Shown piece after piece: positions 1-9,177 of a stretch of 64,000 nt of DNA (positions are counted from its first letter, which is position 1; each line of letters starts with the position of its first letter). This DNA comes from Pedobacter zeaxanthinifaciens (GTDB lineage Bacteria > Bacteroidota > Bacteroidia > Sphingobacteriales > Sphingobacteriaceae): positions 183,826-247,825 of the forward strand of contig NZ_QMHP01000004.1 of NCBI RefSeq assembly GCF_003313335.1, read 5' to 3'. A program made the position numbers and the translations under genes. Under the pieces are notes generated by a model, which worked only from the letters and a program-made list of their open reading frames with translations, made no database searches and was not told where the DNA came from.

Positions 1-579
1 AGGAAATGCGATAGCTTTGGTTTGGTGTAAGTTTTTGAAATACTTTTCGGTAGGATAAGATTTGAGGTAAAAAGCGTTTAGCTTTTGCGACCATTGCTTG
101 TAATATGGCGTAAAAACGGTGTAAGGTTTGCCGTCGGCTTTTTGCACCTCATCTTTTTCGAAAATCACTTGATCTTTGAAAGTGTTAAATGAGGCATTTT
201 CTTTTTTCAAGAGCTTGGCTATTTCCTCATCACGCTGTTTTGCATAAGGCTCATAATCATGGTTAGTAAACACTTTGCTTACTTGGTATTCTTTCAATAC
301 CTCTTTCCAAGCATTTTCAGGGGTGTCGTGTTTAATTAAAATAGACGAACCTAGTTTAATCAATTGCTCATTTATTTCGTTGAGCTGCTGATAAATAAAA
401 TCAACCCTTGCATCTTTTTTATCAGTCAATTTATCAAGAATTTCCTTGTCAAAAATGAAGAGCAACAGTACGGGTTCTTCAGCTTTTAAAGCATGATAAA
501 GTGCGGCGTTATCGGCTAATCTTAAATCTCTTCTCAGCCAACAAATGTTAATAGGAGATTCACTATTTTTTGTGCTCAT
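1..579 (-). CDS. Deoxyribodipyrimidine photolyase/cryptochrome family, N-terminal part (cut by window edge)
   Basis: The reading frame starts at ATG 579 and runs open through base 1, giving 193 residues with no stop, so the C-terminal FAD-binding half lies outside the window. The N-terminus reads INICWLRRDLRLADNAALYH, the hallmark opening of the photolyase/cryptochrome antenna domain, followed by VLLLFIFDKEIL and, further on, VFTNHDYEPYAKQRDEEI and YTVFTPYYKQW, all typical of class I CPD photolyases. The family repairs UV-induced pyrimidine dimers with blue light, or acts as a cryptochrome; the visible half cannot separate these. The start overlaps the stop of the upstream epimerase gene by 17 bp, so the two are probably co-transcribed. 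Confidence 0.9.
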   Translation of the reverse strand, partial: MSTKNSESPINICWLRRDLRLADNAALYHALKAEEPVLLLFIFDKEILDKLTDKKDARVDFIYQQLNEINEQLIKLGSSILIKHDTPENAWKEVLKEYQVSKVFTNHDYEPYAKQRDEEIAKLLKKENASFNTFKDQVIFEKDEVQKADGKPYTVFTPYYKQWSQKLNAFYLKSYPTEKYFKNLHQTKAIAFP

Positions 580-1483
580 ATATTGCTTCTAAGGTTTCTT
601 TCAAATCCAAATATCTAAATTGGAAGCCAGTATTCAATATTTTTTGTGCAGAAGTATTGCTACTTAACAGCGGCAATATACTCATTTCACCAAGTATGGC
701 TTTAAGTACAAATTTAGGCACATTAAACGGCCAAATTGGTTTGTGCAACACTTTACCAAGTACCTTAGTGAACGTTTGATTTGTAGCTGGAGATGGCGCA
801 GAACCGTTGTATGCATCAAACATTTGATGATCTTCTACAGCTTTAATAAACATGTTCACCAAATCATCAATATGAATCCAAGGAAGCCACTGTTTGCCCG
901 ATCCTAAGGCTGCGCCAACTAACATGTTAACTGGTTTGGCCATAGTAGGCAATGCGCCACCTTTAGCGCTTAGTACAATGCCAATTCTAATTTTAACTAC
1001 CCTAATACCCAGGGCAATGCCTTGGTCGGCCGCTTTTTCCCAAGCTACACAGCAATCTGCCAAAAAGCCCGTTCCGGGCAGGCTATCTTCATCTAAAATC
1101 TCATCGGCACGATCTCCATAATAGCCAACCGCCGAGGCAGAGATATAATGTTTTACAGTAGCGTTGGCAGATTTAATTGCGTTAAATATCAATTCAGCAG
1201 ATTTTACCCTGCTATCAATAATTTGCTGCTTACGCTGGGCTGTCCAAGGCTTATCGGCTATGCCTTCGCCAGTTAAATTAATGATGGTATCTACGCCATC
1301 AAAAGCTTTTTCGTCAATGGTCTGCTGATAAACGTCCCAGTTATAAAGTTGTACGTTTTTTACCTGTTTTTGTGCCGCATTTCGAGCCAATAGACTAACC
1401 TGATAGCCCTTATTGAGCAATTGGGCAATTAGCTGTTCGCCAACCAAGCCAGTGGCGCCCGCAAGTAGAATTTTTTTCGCCAT
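563..1483 (-). CDS. TIGR01777-type NAD(P)-dependent epimerase (SDR39U1/YfcH-like)
   Basis: 306 aa, the usual length for this atypical extended SDR family. The N-terminal Rossmann motif GATGLVG lies at residues 9-15. YYGDRADEILDED and the SASAVGYYG segment contain the Ser/Tyr region typical of the family, and WPFNVPKFVLKAILGEM near residue 250 is the conserved C-terminal DUF1731 segment. The substrate is unknown; homologues are annotated as sugar-nucleotide epimerases or cell-division inhibitor SulA-like by similarity only. The protein is cytosolic, with no signal peptide. It sits 39 bp downstream of the esterase and overlaps the photolyase start by 17 bp, which suggests one minus-strand transcript. 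In several genomes this family neighbours photolyases, which fits what is seen here. Confidence 0.88.
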   Translation of the reverse strand: MAKKILLAGATGLVGEQLIAQLLNKGYQVSLLARNAAQKQVKNVQLYNWDVYQQTIDEKAFDGVDTIINLTGEGIADKPWTAQRKQQIIDSRVKSAELIFNAIKSANATVKHYISASAVGYYGDRADEILDEDSLPGTGFLADCCVAWEKAADQGIALGIRVVKIRIGIVLSAKGGALPTMAKPVNMLVGAALGSGKQWLPWIHIDDLVNMFIKAVEDHQMFDAYNGSAPSPATNQTFTKVLGKVLHKPIWPFNVPKFVLKAILGEMSILPLLSSNTSAQKILNTGFQFRYLDLKETLEAIYEHKK

Positions 1484-1522
1484 AATTTACAAACCCTAAG
1501 ATATGGATTTGGTTTGTGACGA

Positions 1523-2326
1523 CTATTTTTTTACATAGTTTCGAAAAAAATTGACAATAGCCGGATTTGCAGATTGCGGATAGCCATGCCCACCCGAGTG
1601 GATGTACAATGCCACGTCATTACCATTCTTGCCTTCGTATTTAATGAGATTACTATCTATTTTTACCCCTTCCGTAGCACATCCGTTGATTTTAAGTACG
1701 GCATTGTAGGTTATTTTTTGCATAAACGGTTTAACCAAGGGATCATTTTCGCCCATTAAATGCAATGCTGGTTTCGGAGTAAGCTTACTAATAAGTTTGC
1801 CTGCTGCCGTAGCTGTTGGCGCAAATGCGGCAAATTCATTGGCACGAGTTGCCCAAAGCAAATAGGTAAAACCACCACCATTAGAATGTCCTGTGGCGTA
1901 AATTCGGGCATCATCTATTCGGTAAGTTTTCTTCAGGGTACTTAACATCGCATCAAAAAACTGCAAATCTCTATTGTTGTTCGTTTGGTCGTTCATCACC
2001 CAGCCACTTTTTTTACCCTCTGGATCGGTAAGCATGCCGGGCGTATTTAACCCTTGCGGACAAACCAAAATTGCTTCGGGCCAAAGCTGGTCAAAACGAT
2101 GGGTTTTATACATGTTAAGGCTAGTGCCACCATGGCCGTGAAAAGCAAATATCAACGGACTTGCTTTGCTACTTGCCGTGGCTGGTATATACACAAGTGC
2201 TTTGCGAGTTTGGCCGTATACCGTCCATTCCATTGTTTTTAACGTTTCTTGGGCAAAGCCGATGGTTGTAGCTACAAACCACAAAATTAGCGAGGTGCTC
2301 AATTTTAGTACAAGGTGTTGTTTCAT
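1523..2326 (-). CDS. Secreted CE1/PHB-depolymerase-like esterase (LpqC family)
   Basis: 267 aa from ATG 2326. A longer reading from 2386 is possible, but the 2326 start gives a clean signal peptide, MKQHLVLKLSTSLILWFVATTIGFAQ, so it is preferred. The alpha/beta-hydrolase features are an oxyanion-loop HGHGG, the nucleophile elbow GHSNGG with Ser148, the acidic segment GENDPLV and a C-terminal HSGGHGYP that supplies the catalytic His. These match the polyhydroxybutyrate depolymerase/feruloyl esterase group (CE1). Likely substrates are ester-linked polysaccharide decorations or polyesters, hydrolysed in the periplasm or outside the cell; the exact substrate cannot be read from sequence. It is first of the minus-strand cluster with the epimerase and photolyase. 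Confidence 0.85.
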   Translation of the reverse strand: MKQHLVLKLSTSLILWFVATTIGFAQETLKTMEWTVYGQTRKALVYIPATASSKASPLIFAFHGHGGTSLNMYKTHRFDQLWPEAILVCPQGLNTPGMLTDPEGKKSGWVMNDQTNNNRDLQFFDAMLSTLKKTYRIDDARIYATGHSNGGGFTYLLWATRANEFAAFAPTATAAGKLISKLTPKPALHLMGENDPLVKPFMQKITYNAVLKINGCATEGVKIDSNLIKYEGKNGNDVALYIHSGGHGYPQSANPAIVNFFRNYVKK

Positions 2327-2425
2327 AAATTGATAGATGGTTATTGCTGGGTAAAGTTTAATTGCAATGTGGCAAAAAATAAACAATGGCGCAAAGAAAA
2401 CGTTATTTTTATAAGCCTTTAAATT

Positions 2426-3409
2426 ATGGAGAAAGTTTTAGTTACCCGTCGTATTAGCGATAATGCAATTAAATTGATTAATGACGCAGGCTTTGATGTC
2501 ACGGTTTATACGGAGTCGAAGGATCTTAGCCAGCAACAGCTTATAGAAATGTGCAAGGGGCATTGTGCTTTGCTAAGTGTGGGTCCAAATCAACTTGATG
2601 CTAACTTTTTTAAATCTTGCCCGCAAATTGGCGCCATTGCGTTAATGAGTGTTGGTTACGATAAAGTAGATATTGCAGCAGCTAACAAATTTGGTGTTCC
2701 AATAAGCAATACGCCTGAGGTGCTAAATGAAGCCACTGCAGATATAGCTTTTTTACTGATGTTATCGGTTGCTAGGAAAGCATTTTATATGCACAAAACT
2801 ATTGAGCGTGGCGAGTGGACTTTCTTCGACCCATTGAAAAACCTTGGGCAAGAAATTTATGGCAAAACGCTAGGTGTTTTTGGCCTGGGAAGAATTGGGT
2901 TTGAAATGGCTAAAAAGGCAAGGTATGCTTATGGGATGAATATCATTTATCACAATAGGAGCAGAAACAACAATGCCGAAGAAAAGCTCCAGGCCAAATA
3001 TGTATCTTTTGATGAACTACTGGAAAAAAGTGATGTGTTAAGTGTGCATGCTAACCTGAGCGGCGAAACTAAAGGTATTTTTGATAAAAGTGCTTTCGAA
3101 AAAATGAAGTCGAACGCTATCTTTATCAATGCTGCTCGTGGTGCTATACACAATGAGATAGATTTGATTGACGCCTTGCAAAATAAAATCATCTGGGGTG
3201 CTGGTTTGGATGTCACTAATCCGGAGCCAATGAAAAAAGATAATCCTTTATTACAGATGGAAAATGTTTGTGTGCTGCCACATATTGGTTCTGCTACTGA
3301 AGAAACCAGAGAGAAAATGGCTGTAATGGCAGCGGAAAATTTGGTTGCGGCGCTAAGTGGTAAACAAATGCCACAAATTATTGATCCTAGTGTTTATTCA
3401 AAGCCTTGA
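2426..3409 (+). CDS. D-2-hydroxyacid dehydrogenase (glyoxylate/hydroxypyruvate reductase-like)
   Basis: 327 aa, full length for the family. The nucleotide-binding Rossmann domain carries GLGRIG (around residue 155). The catalytic triad of D-2-hydroxyacid dehydrogenases is visible: Arg238 in NAARGA, Glu267 in NPEP and His286 in LPHIGSAT. The enzyme reduces 2-oxoacids such as glyoxylate or hydroxypyruvate with NAD(P)H. HNRSR follows the second strand of the Rossmann fold, where an Arg-rich segment is often associated with NADPH preference; this is an inference. It is divergent from the esterase (99 bp between starts) and followed 63 bp later by the aldose-epimerase-like gene, probably in one transcript. 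Confidence 0.9.
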   Translation: MEKVLVTRRISDNAIKLINDAGFDVTVYTESKDLSQQQLIEMCKGHCALLSVGPNQLDANFFKSCPQIGAIALMSVGYDKVDIAAANKFGVPISNTPEVLNEATADIAFLLMLSVARKAFYMHKTIERGEWTFFDPLKNLGQEIYGKTLGVFGLGRIGFEMAKKARYAYGMNIIYHNRSRNNNAEEKLQAKYVSFDELLEKSDVLSVHANLSGETKGIFDKSAFEKMKSNAIFINAARGAIHNEIDLIDALQNKIIWGAGLDVTNPEPMKKDNPLLQMENVCVLPHIGSATEETREKMAVMAAENLVAALSGKQMPQIIDPSVYSKP

Positions 3410-3472
3410 AGATAAATGTTAGCATTTGTTAAAAATGATGGATGCTATTCTTAAAAAGTCTATTTTTATTTC

Positions 3473-4342
3473 ATGATAGTTGCTATAAAAAATGAACATT
3501 TAGCAGTTGAATTTTCTACTAAAGGTGCCGAGTTGCAGCGTGTGGTGGGTATTGACAGTGAGGTGAACTATATGTGGAATGGCGACGCTAATTTTTGGGC
3601 GAAATTTAGTCCGGTACTTTTTCCTATTGTTGGTGCATTAAAAAACGATAGCTACAACTATCAAGGAAATACCTATCACTTATCAAGACATGGCTTTGCC
3701 AGAGACATGGAATTTTCACATGAAGTGACTGGTAGCAATGCAGTAACTTTCAAACTGAATCATACCGAAGAAACACTGGCGAAATATCCTTTCAAGTTTG
3801 AGCTAAACATCAGCTATCACTTACACGGAGCCAGTTTGAAATGTACCTACAAGGTGTTGAATTTGGATACCAAAACAATGCTATTTTCCATTGGCGGGCA
3901 TCCGGCTTTTGCCGCTCCGTTAAATAACCAAGGCGTGTACACCGACTATTATTTGCAGTTTAACAACGATGATGAATTGACTTATCATCACATCGTATCA
4001 AATCTAATTGCCGATGAAACGACTACCGTTGATTTAAAAGATAAGATTTTGCCGCTACAACACGAGCTTTTTTATGGAGATGCGCTGGTATTCAAAAATC
4101 TTAAGAGCAATCAAATTCGGTTACTAAATACTAAAAATTATAACGGCCTTAATTTCCATTTTGAAGGCTTTCCCTATTTCGGGATATGGGCTGCGATTGA
4201 TGCCGATTTTGTTTGCTTAGAGCCTTGGTGTGGCGTAGCCGACGGCATTAATCATAATGGAAATTTAGAAGAGAAAGAAGGGATAGAACAATTGGAGCCC
4301 CAAAAAAGTTGGGAGCGGAGTTGGGAAATTTGTTGTTTTTAG
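3473..4342 (+). CDS. Aldose 1-epimerase family protein (LacX-like)
   Basis: 289 aa, cytosolic, no signal peptide. The galactose-mutarotase-like beta-sandwich is recognisable from FSPVLFPIVGALKND, the catalytic-site segment LSRHGFARD, a second His in IGGHPAFAAP and the acidic LEPWCGVAD near the C-terminus, where the Glu acts as general base. This pattern is the LacX/Slr1438 subfamily rather than GalM proper. The family interconverts anomers of aldoses or sugar phosphates; which sugar is unknown. It is the downstream gene of a probable pair with the hydroxyacid dehydrogenase. Confidence 0.85.
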   Translation: MIVAIKNEHLAVEFSTKGAELQRVVGIDSEVNYMWNGDANFWAKFSPVLFPIVGALKNDSYNYQGNTYHLSRHGFARDMEFSHEVTGSNAVTFKLNHTEETLAKYPFKFELNISYHLHGASLKCTYKVLNLDTKTMLFSIGGHPAFAAPLNNQGVYTDYYLQFNNDDELTYHHIVSNLIADETTTVDLKDKILPLQHELFYGDALVFKNLKSNQIRLLNTKNYNGLNFHFEGFPYFGIWAAIDADFVCLEPWCGVADGINHNGNLEEKEGIEQLEPQKSWERSWEICCF

Positions 4343-4833
4343 AAAGCTAGATATTCTCTAGACAGAAATAGGCTGCCCAACTATTTATATTGAAATCATT
4401 TCGTTGTAGGGGAGTAGCGTAAATTTTTGTAATTCTTCTATATTTTCTTCCTCGCCATAACTCCCCAGTGCTGATTTGTGGGCTTTCTACTTGGTGTAAA
4501 TATCATCCGACGTATAAATACTGAATATGCTGTGTTAATACCCAATTTGGCTTGCAATCAGCTTATTGGCTTCATAATAGCGTGTAATATTTTTAAATTG
4601 TGTTAAGCATTTGAGTTTAAAAATGAATTAAAAATGCCGTCCGCTTTAAAATTAATGCTCGGTCTCTCAACTCTAATTTATTTATAAGCACAGGTGCTGT
4701 GATTTTTATTTTAATGCATTTGCATTTAGTGACTTTGTTTAACAGGTCCTAGGTTTTTGCATGCTATTGATGCTCCTTATCTGTTGCGCTTACTCATTAA
4801 GTGTAGATGCCGTACAACTAAATATAAAATGTT
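4343..4833 (+). other. Intergenic region before the giant secreted-protein locus
   Basis: 491 bp without a convincing gene. A weak hairpin with arms CACAG and CTGTG near 4691-4703 is followed by a T-rich run and could end upstream transcription. I found no clean TAnnTTTG element. The long distance suggests the promoter of the secreted-protein gene lies here, but I cannot place it. Confidence 0.4.
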
Positions 4834-7800
4834 ATGGCAGCTTCTCTATTACCCATCCGCAGGGCAATGGCCCTATGTTCCTTTTTTCTGTTTTTTTACG
4901 GTGGCATCTCTGCTCAAGATATCTCTAAGTATATCTTTACTAAGCCAACTGCAACTTATGTAAGTCTGTCTTCACCTACCATCCCTACATTAACGGGTAC
5001 TACTAATGATGGCTATTACAATAATGGCAATAGCGGTATCCCCATCGGATTTGATTTTTGGTACATGGGAGCTAAATACACTTCTTTTTCCATTAGCACT
5101 AACGGGTGGATAGCATTGAAGGCAGATGTCAGCAATTCGCTACCAAACAATAGCTTGGCTAATAATAGACCATATATTGCTCCTTTATGGGATGATTTGA
5201 GAATACAGCCGGGCATAATAAATTTGCTGTTGGCAGGTGATATTGGCTACACGCTATCAGGTGCGGAGGGAACTAGGGTATTGACTGTTCAATGGAGAGA
5301 TATGGAATGGTCGGCTACATCTGCATCAAGAATATCATTTCAGGTAAAACTGTACGAAGAAAATGGGGTAATTCGTTTCAGCTACTCCCGCATTAATGAT
5401 ATTGCCCCTACCTTAAGCCCGGGTGCATCAATTGGTATCTCTGGAGGTGCCAATCAGTTTGCTTCGGTTACCGTAGCTTCGCCCAATAGTGCATCTTCGG
5501 TTAGTTATAGCGTTGAAAACACTGGTGTGGTGCTAAAGCCAGCAACAAACGACAACTTCAATTTTGCAAGTATAGTTACCGCTCCAACTAATTTGTCCTT
5601 CAGCGCTATAGGACCTGAGCGCCTTACACTAAACTGGCTCGACAATTCAGCTGATAACACTGGTTATGTCGTTTATCGCTCTTCATCCGCAAGCACCGGA
5701 TTTCAGCAAATTGGAACTATTTTGGGTGCTAACGCTACTAGCTATACTGATACAGGTCTTTCGCCTAGTACACGCTATTACTATAAAGTTTTTGCATTAA
5801 GAGAGGCACTAAGTACAGCCCTAACCGGAGATGCAGCCACCACGGCTTGCCCACAAACTTATCCCTCTGGTATTTTAGTGAATTATAGATATAATAGCAA
5901 TGCAAATGATGAACTTGCTACCAATAACGGGCAATTTAATGGTGGTACCGCCAGTTTTGCTACAGATAGATTTGGCAATACTAACAGGGCCTATAGCCTA
6001 AATGGAACAAGTAATTACATGTCTACCAGTAATGCTTATAGTTCACCTTCGGTGTTTACCATTTCATGCTGGTTTAAAACTACTACTACAGATGGTGGCA
6101 AGCTAATTAGTTTCGGTGATGCGCAAACGGGAACTAGTACCGCACACGACCGCCATATTTACATGGTGCCCAACGGGCGATTGTATTTTGGAGTTTATCC
6201 CAATGTGGTGAGAACCATTAATTCAACTACTTCTTATAATGATGGCAATTGGCACCATGTGGTGGGTATCCTATCGGCATCAGGTATTTTTTTATATGTT
6301 GATGGTGTTTTATCTGCCAGCAATAATACCGTAACTACAGCACAAACTTATACAGGTTACTGGCGGGTTGGATACGATAGGATGGATAATAGTTGGACAG
6401 ATTGGCCATCTAACGCTCGCACACAGGCTTACTTTAACGGCGCAATTGATGATGTACTAATTTATAACCGTGCTTTGTCGGCAGCCGAAGTTACCAATCT
6501 TTATCAGCCAACTTTTGTAGCAACCACTACAGCGCCGATATGTGCTGGCTACACGTTTAATTTAAATGCTCCTTTGGTGGTTGGGGCCACTTACTCTTGG
6601 TCTGGTCCAAATGGCTTTACCTCTACTCAACAAAATCCTTCGGGTATCGAACTCAATGCAAATACAATCGGTATATATACAGTAACCTTAACTGCGCCCA
6701 GCGGATGTAGTAATTTAACTTCAACCGTGAGAGTAAGTCCTTTAGAAACCGATATGGGGCTTTGGGCAGGTAGAAAAGATGCCAACTGGAGCAACCAAAC
6801 TAACTGGTGCGGCTTGGTGGCGCCAACAAATACGGTCAATGTTACTATTCCAACTTCCGGGCCCACCTACAACCCAACAGTTTCAACTGCAGTAAACGCA
6901 AATAACTTAACAGTGCAATCAGGCCGCACCTTAACTATAAATAGCGGTGGTGATTTACGCGTATCAGGCACCTTGACCAGTACAAATTCTATTGACGTTA
7001 CTGCCGGTAAGCTCACTTTAAATGGTGCTGCTGCACAAATTATCCCGGCTAATATTTTCTCTTCAAATACAATCAAAGATGTTGAGTTTAACAATAGTGC
7101 AGGTGTAACTTTAAATGGCAGTTTACGAATTACTGGTTTGCTTACGGCAACAGCTGCGGCATTTAACGCCAACGGATTTTTAACCTTGGCATCCAGTGAG
7201 AGTAACACTGCAAATGTTGCTCCTATAGGATCAGGCGCTTCCATTCAGGGTTTGGTGAAGGTCGAGCGCTTTTTAAAGGGAGGCAGTATAAATCCTTACC
7301 GTACAAATCGGATGCTATCATCTCCGGTTTACGATAATACTACAAGTTTCATCAACACGAATATCGAGGGAAATAGAAGTGCCAAATTTGCTCAGCTCAT
7401 TGATGATGTCATTATTTCGGGAGCGGGAGGTAGCGCCTCGGGCTTTGACGTTACGGCCAGCGGAGATGCCAGTGCTTGGACTTACAGTTCAGGTTTTGTG
7501 CCTATTCCTAACATCAACACTCAGGTTAATGCGGGTAAGGGAATGTATATTTATTTTAGAGGTAACCGAGAAAACTTCCAGCAAAAAACTAACGCCCCAT
7601 ATATTGATCCTGAAAATACAGTAATTGACTTTGATGGTGTGTTAAATCAAGGCGATGTTACCGTTACACTACCAACAGGTGGACATTTATTGGGCAATCC
7701 GTATGCGTCAGTAATTGATTGGGATGCAGCTAGTTGGGGTACCGATAGAGTGAATGTAAACAATGCCATTTGGATTTGGAATCCGGCAACTCGAAGCTAT

Positions 7801-8982
7801 GCAACCTACACGAATGGGGTAGGTTCGCTTGGTGGGAGCAGGTACATACAGTCGGGGCAATCGTTTTTTGTGCAGACTACCGCTGCGGGATCTATTAAGT
7901 TCAAAGAAGCCATTAAAGTTGTTCCGGTTAGTCAGCCTACATTAATCATGTCGTCAAATGGTAAAACCGATGACTTGGCATTGGCAGAAAATGAAAATGC
8001 AATTCCTTTGCTGAACCAGTTGCTTCGTGTCAAGTTTAAACCTTTAGCTTCTTTTGGTGAAGATGAAACGGTATTGGCCTTCAAACATGGCGCTAACCCA
8101 GCCTATACTCCAGACGATGCGCTACATCTGGATGGTGAAGTGGTCAATTTATCAACCATGGTAGGTACTCGAAAACTGGCAATCAACTTTATGCCGCTTC
8201 CGCCTTCATCTACTGAAATTCCTTTACATGTTGCAGCAGCTAACTCGGGTAATTATCTGTTGAATTTTAATTTGGAGGATTTTACAGGTTCTCATCAGCT
8301 GAAGCTGAAGGATAACTATTTGCAAACCTTTACACCCATCAGCCAAGGTAAATTGTATCATTTTAGTATAGATAAAAATGTGGCATCTACCTTTGGCGCT
8401 AACCGGTTTAGTATTTTAGTTGAGCCGCCAGCTGTATTACCATTGCTAATCAAAAGCTTTGCCGCTAAAGTTAAAACAGAAGGCGTTGCATTAAGTTGGA
8501 CAACCGAAATTTCAGAGCCTTCTGCGCAATTATTGCTTTATCGAATGGATTTGAGCGGAAACTATCACCTGATGGAAACTTTCGCTGACAACGTCAATAA
8601 AAATCAAACTTTCTTGGATTCGGCACCGTCAATAGGCAAAAATTACTATAAGTTAGCGCTGCTGAACCGCAACGGAGAAGAAGTTCAAACTGTTTTTGCG
8701 GTTGCAGATTTTGGTGTCGTGAGTGACTATGAGGTCAAGGTTTATCCCAATCCAGTAACAGATCATTTGTTTGTTAAAGCTACTACGTTGAAAGGAACGT
8801 TTTTGTTAACATTATCAGATGTAACTGGCAAAGTGCTTAAAAATTTAATGGCATCAGATCATGATTTTAATAAGGGGATTTTATTAGATGTTTTAGGTTT
8901 AAATAGTGGGGTGTATATTCTAAGTATAGAGAATTTAAAAGTAGGCGAAATAGTTTTGAGCAAGAAGATAATCAAGCAATAG
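4834..8982 (+). CDS. Secreted multidomain protein with FN3, LamG-like and T9SS type A sorting domains
   Basis: 1382 aa. A signal peptide ends at about residue 28 (FFLFFYGGISAQ); a second possible start at 4867 would shorten it by 11 residues. In order: an N-terminal beta-rich domain (about 30-240), a fibronectin type III domain (about 248-335, ending in SPSTRYYYKVFAL), a LamG/concanavalin-like domain (about 347-560, with NGTSNYM, CWFKTTT, WHHVVG, LYVDGV and DDVLIYNRAL), an Ig/PKD-like domain (about 562-637), a Trp-containing beta-repeat segment (WAGRKDANWSNQTNW onward), a module shared with the next two proteins (about 802-1202), a second FN3-like segment and a type A sorting domain beginning near VYPNPV (about 1302). 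Such proteins cross the outer membrane by T9SS and stay on the surface or are released. Carbohydrate or surface binding is inferred from LamG and FN3. Confidence 0.88.
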   Translation: MAASLLPIRRAMALCSFFLFFYGGISAQDISKYIFTKPTATYVSLSSPTIPTLTGTTNDGYYNNGNSGIPIGFDFWYMGAKYTSFSISTNGWIALKADVSNSLPNNSLANNRPYIAPLWDDLRIQPGIINLLLAGDIGYTLSGAEGTRVLTVQWRDMEWSATSASRISFQVKLYEENGVIRFSYSRINDIAPTLSPGASIGISGGANQFASVTVASPNSASSVSYSVENTGVVLKPATNDNFNFASIVTAPTNLSFSAIGPERLTLNWLDNSADNTGYVVYRSSSASTGFQQIGTILGANATSYTDTGLSPSTRYYYKVFALREALSTALTGDAATTACPQTYPSGILVNYRYNSNANDELATNNGQFNGGTASFATDRFGNTNRAYSLNGTSNYMSTSNAYSSPSVFTISCWFKTTTTDGGKLISFGDAQTGTSTAHDRHIYMVPNGRLYFGVYPNVVRTINSTTSYNDGNWHHVVGILSASGIFLYVDGVLSASNNTVTTAQTYTGYWRVGYDRMDNSWTDWPSNARTQAYFNGAIDDVLIYNRALSAAEVTNLYQPTFVATTTAPICAGYTFNLNAPLVVGATYSWSGPNGFTSTQQNPSGIELNANTIGIYTVTLTAPSGCSNLTSTVRVSPLETDMGLWAGRKDANWSNQTNWCGLVAPTNTVNVTIPTSGPTYNPTVSTAVNANNLTVQSGRTLTINSGGDLRVSGTLTSTNSIDVTAGKLTLNGAAAQIIPANIFSSNTIKDVEFNNSAGVTLNGSLRITGLLTATAAAFNANGFLTLASSESNTANVAPIGSGASIQGLVKVERFLKGGSINPYRTNRMLSSPVYDNTTSFINTNIEGNRSAKFAQLIDDVIISGAGGSASGFDVTASGDASAWTYSSGFVPIPNINTQVNAGKGMYIYFRGNRENFQQKTNAPYIDPENTVIDFDGVLNQGDVTVTLPTGGHLLGNPYASVIDWDAASWGTDRVNVNNAIWIWNPATRSYATYTNGVGSLGGSRYIQSGQSFFVQTTAAGSIKFKEAIKVVPVSQPTLIMSSNGKTDDLALAENENAIPLLNQLLRVKFKPLASFGEDETVLAFKHGANPAYTPDDALHLDGEVVNLSTMVGTRKLAINFMPLPPSSTEIPLHVAAANSGNYLLNFNLEDFTGSHQLKLKDNYLQTFTPISQGKLYHFSIDKNVASTFGANRFSILVEPPAVLPLLIKSFAAKVKTEGVALSWTTEISEPSAQLLLYRMDLSGNYHLMETFADNVNKNQTFLDSAPSIGKNYYKLALLNRNGEEVQTVFAVADFGVVSDYEVKVYPNPVTDHLFVKATTLKGTFLLTLSDVTGKVLKNLMASDHDFNKGILLDVLGLNSGVYILSIENLKVGEIVLSKKIIKQ

Positions 8983-9177
8983 GGACGGTTATAATTGCTT
9001 TTTTCGAAATAAAAGAACTGAAATTTAAATAAAAGTATGGGAATTAATTTGCTCAAGTTGTGGAATTTATTCCAGTGATATATTTAAAGATATTCCGGTT
9101 TGTTTTAAAAATATAGGTTGTAATGTGATATAAGGCATATGGCATGTTATGGCTTAGGTTTTGTCTTTTCACTAACG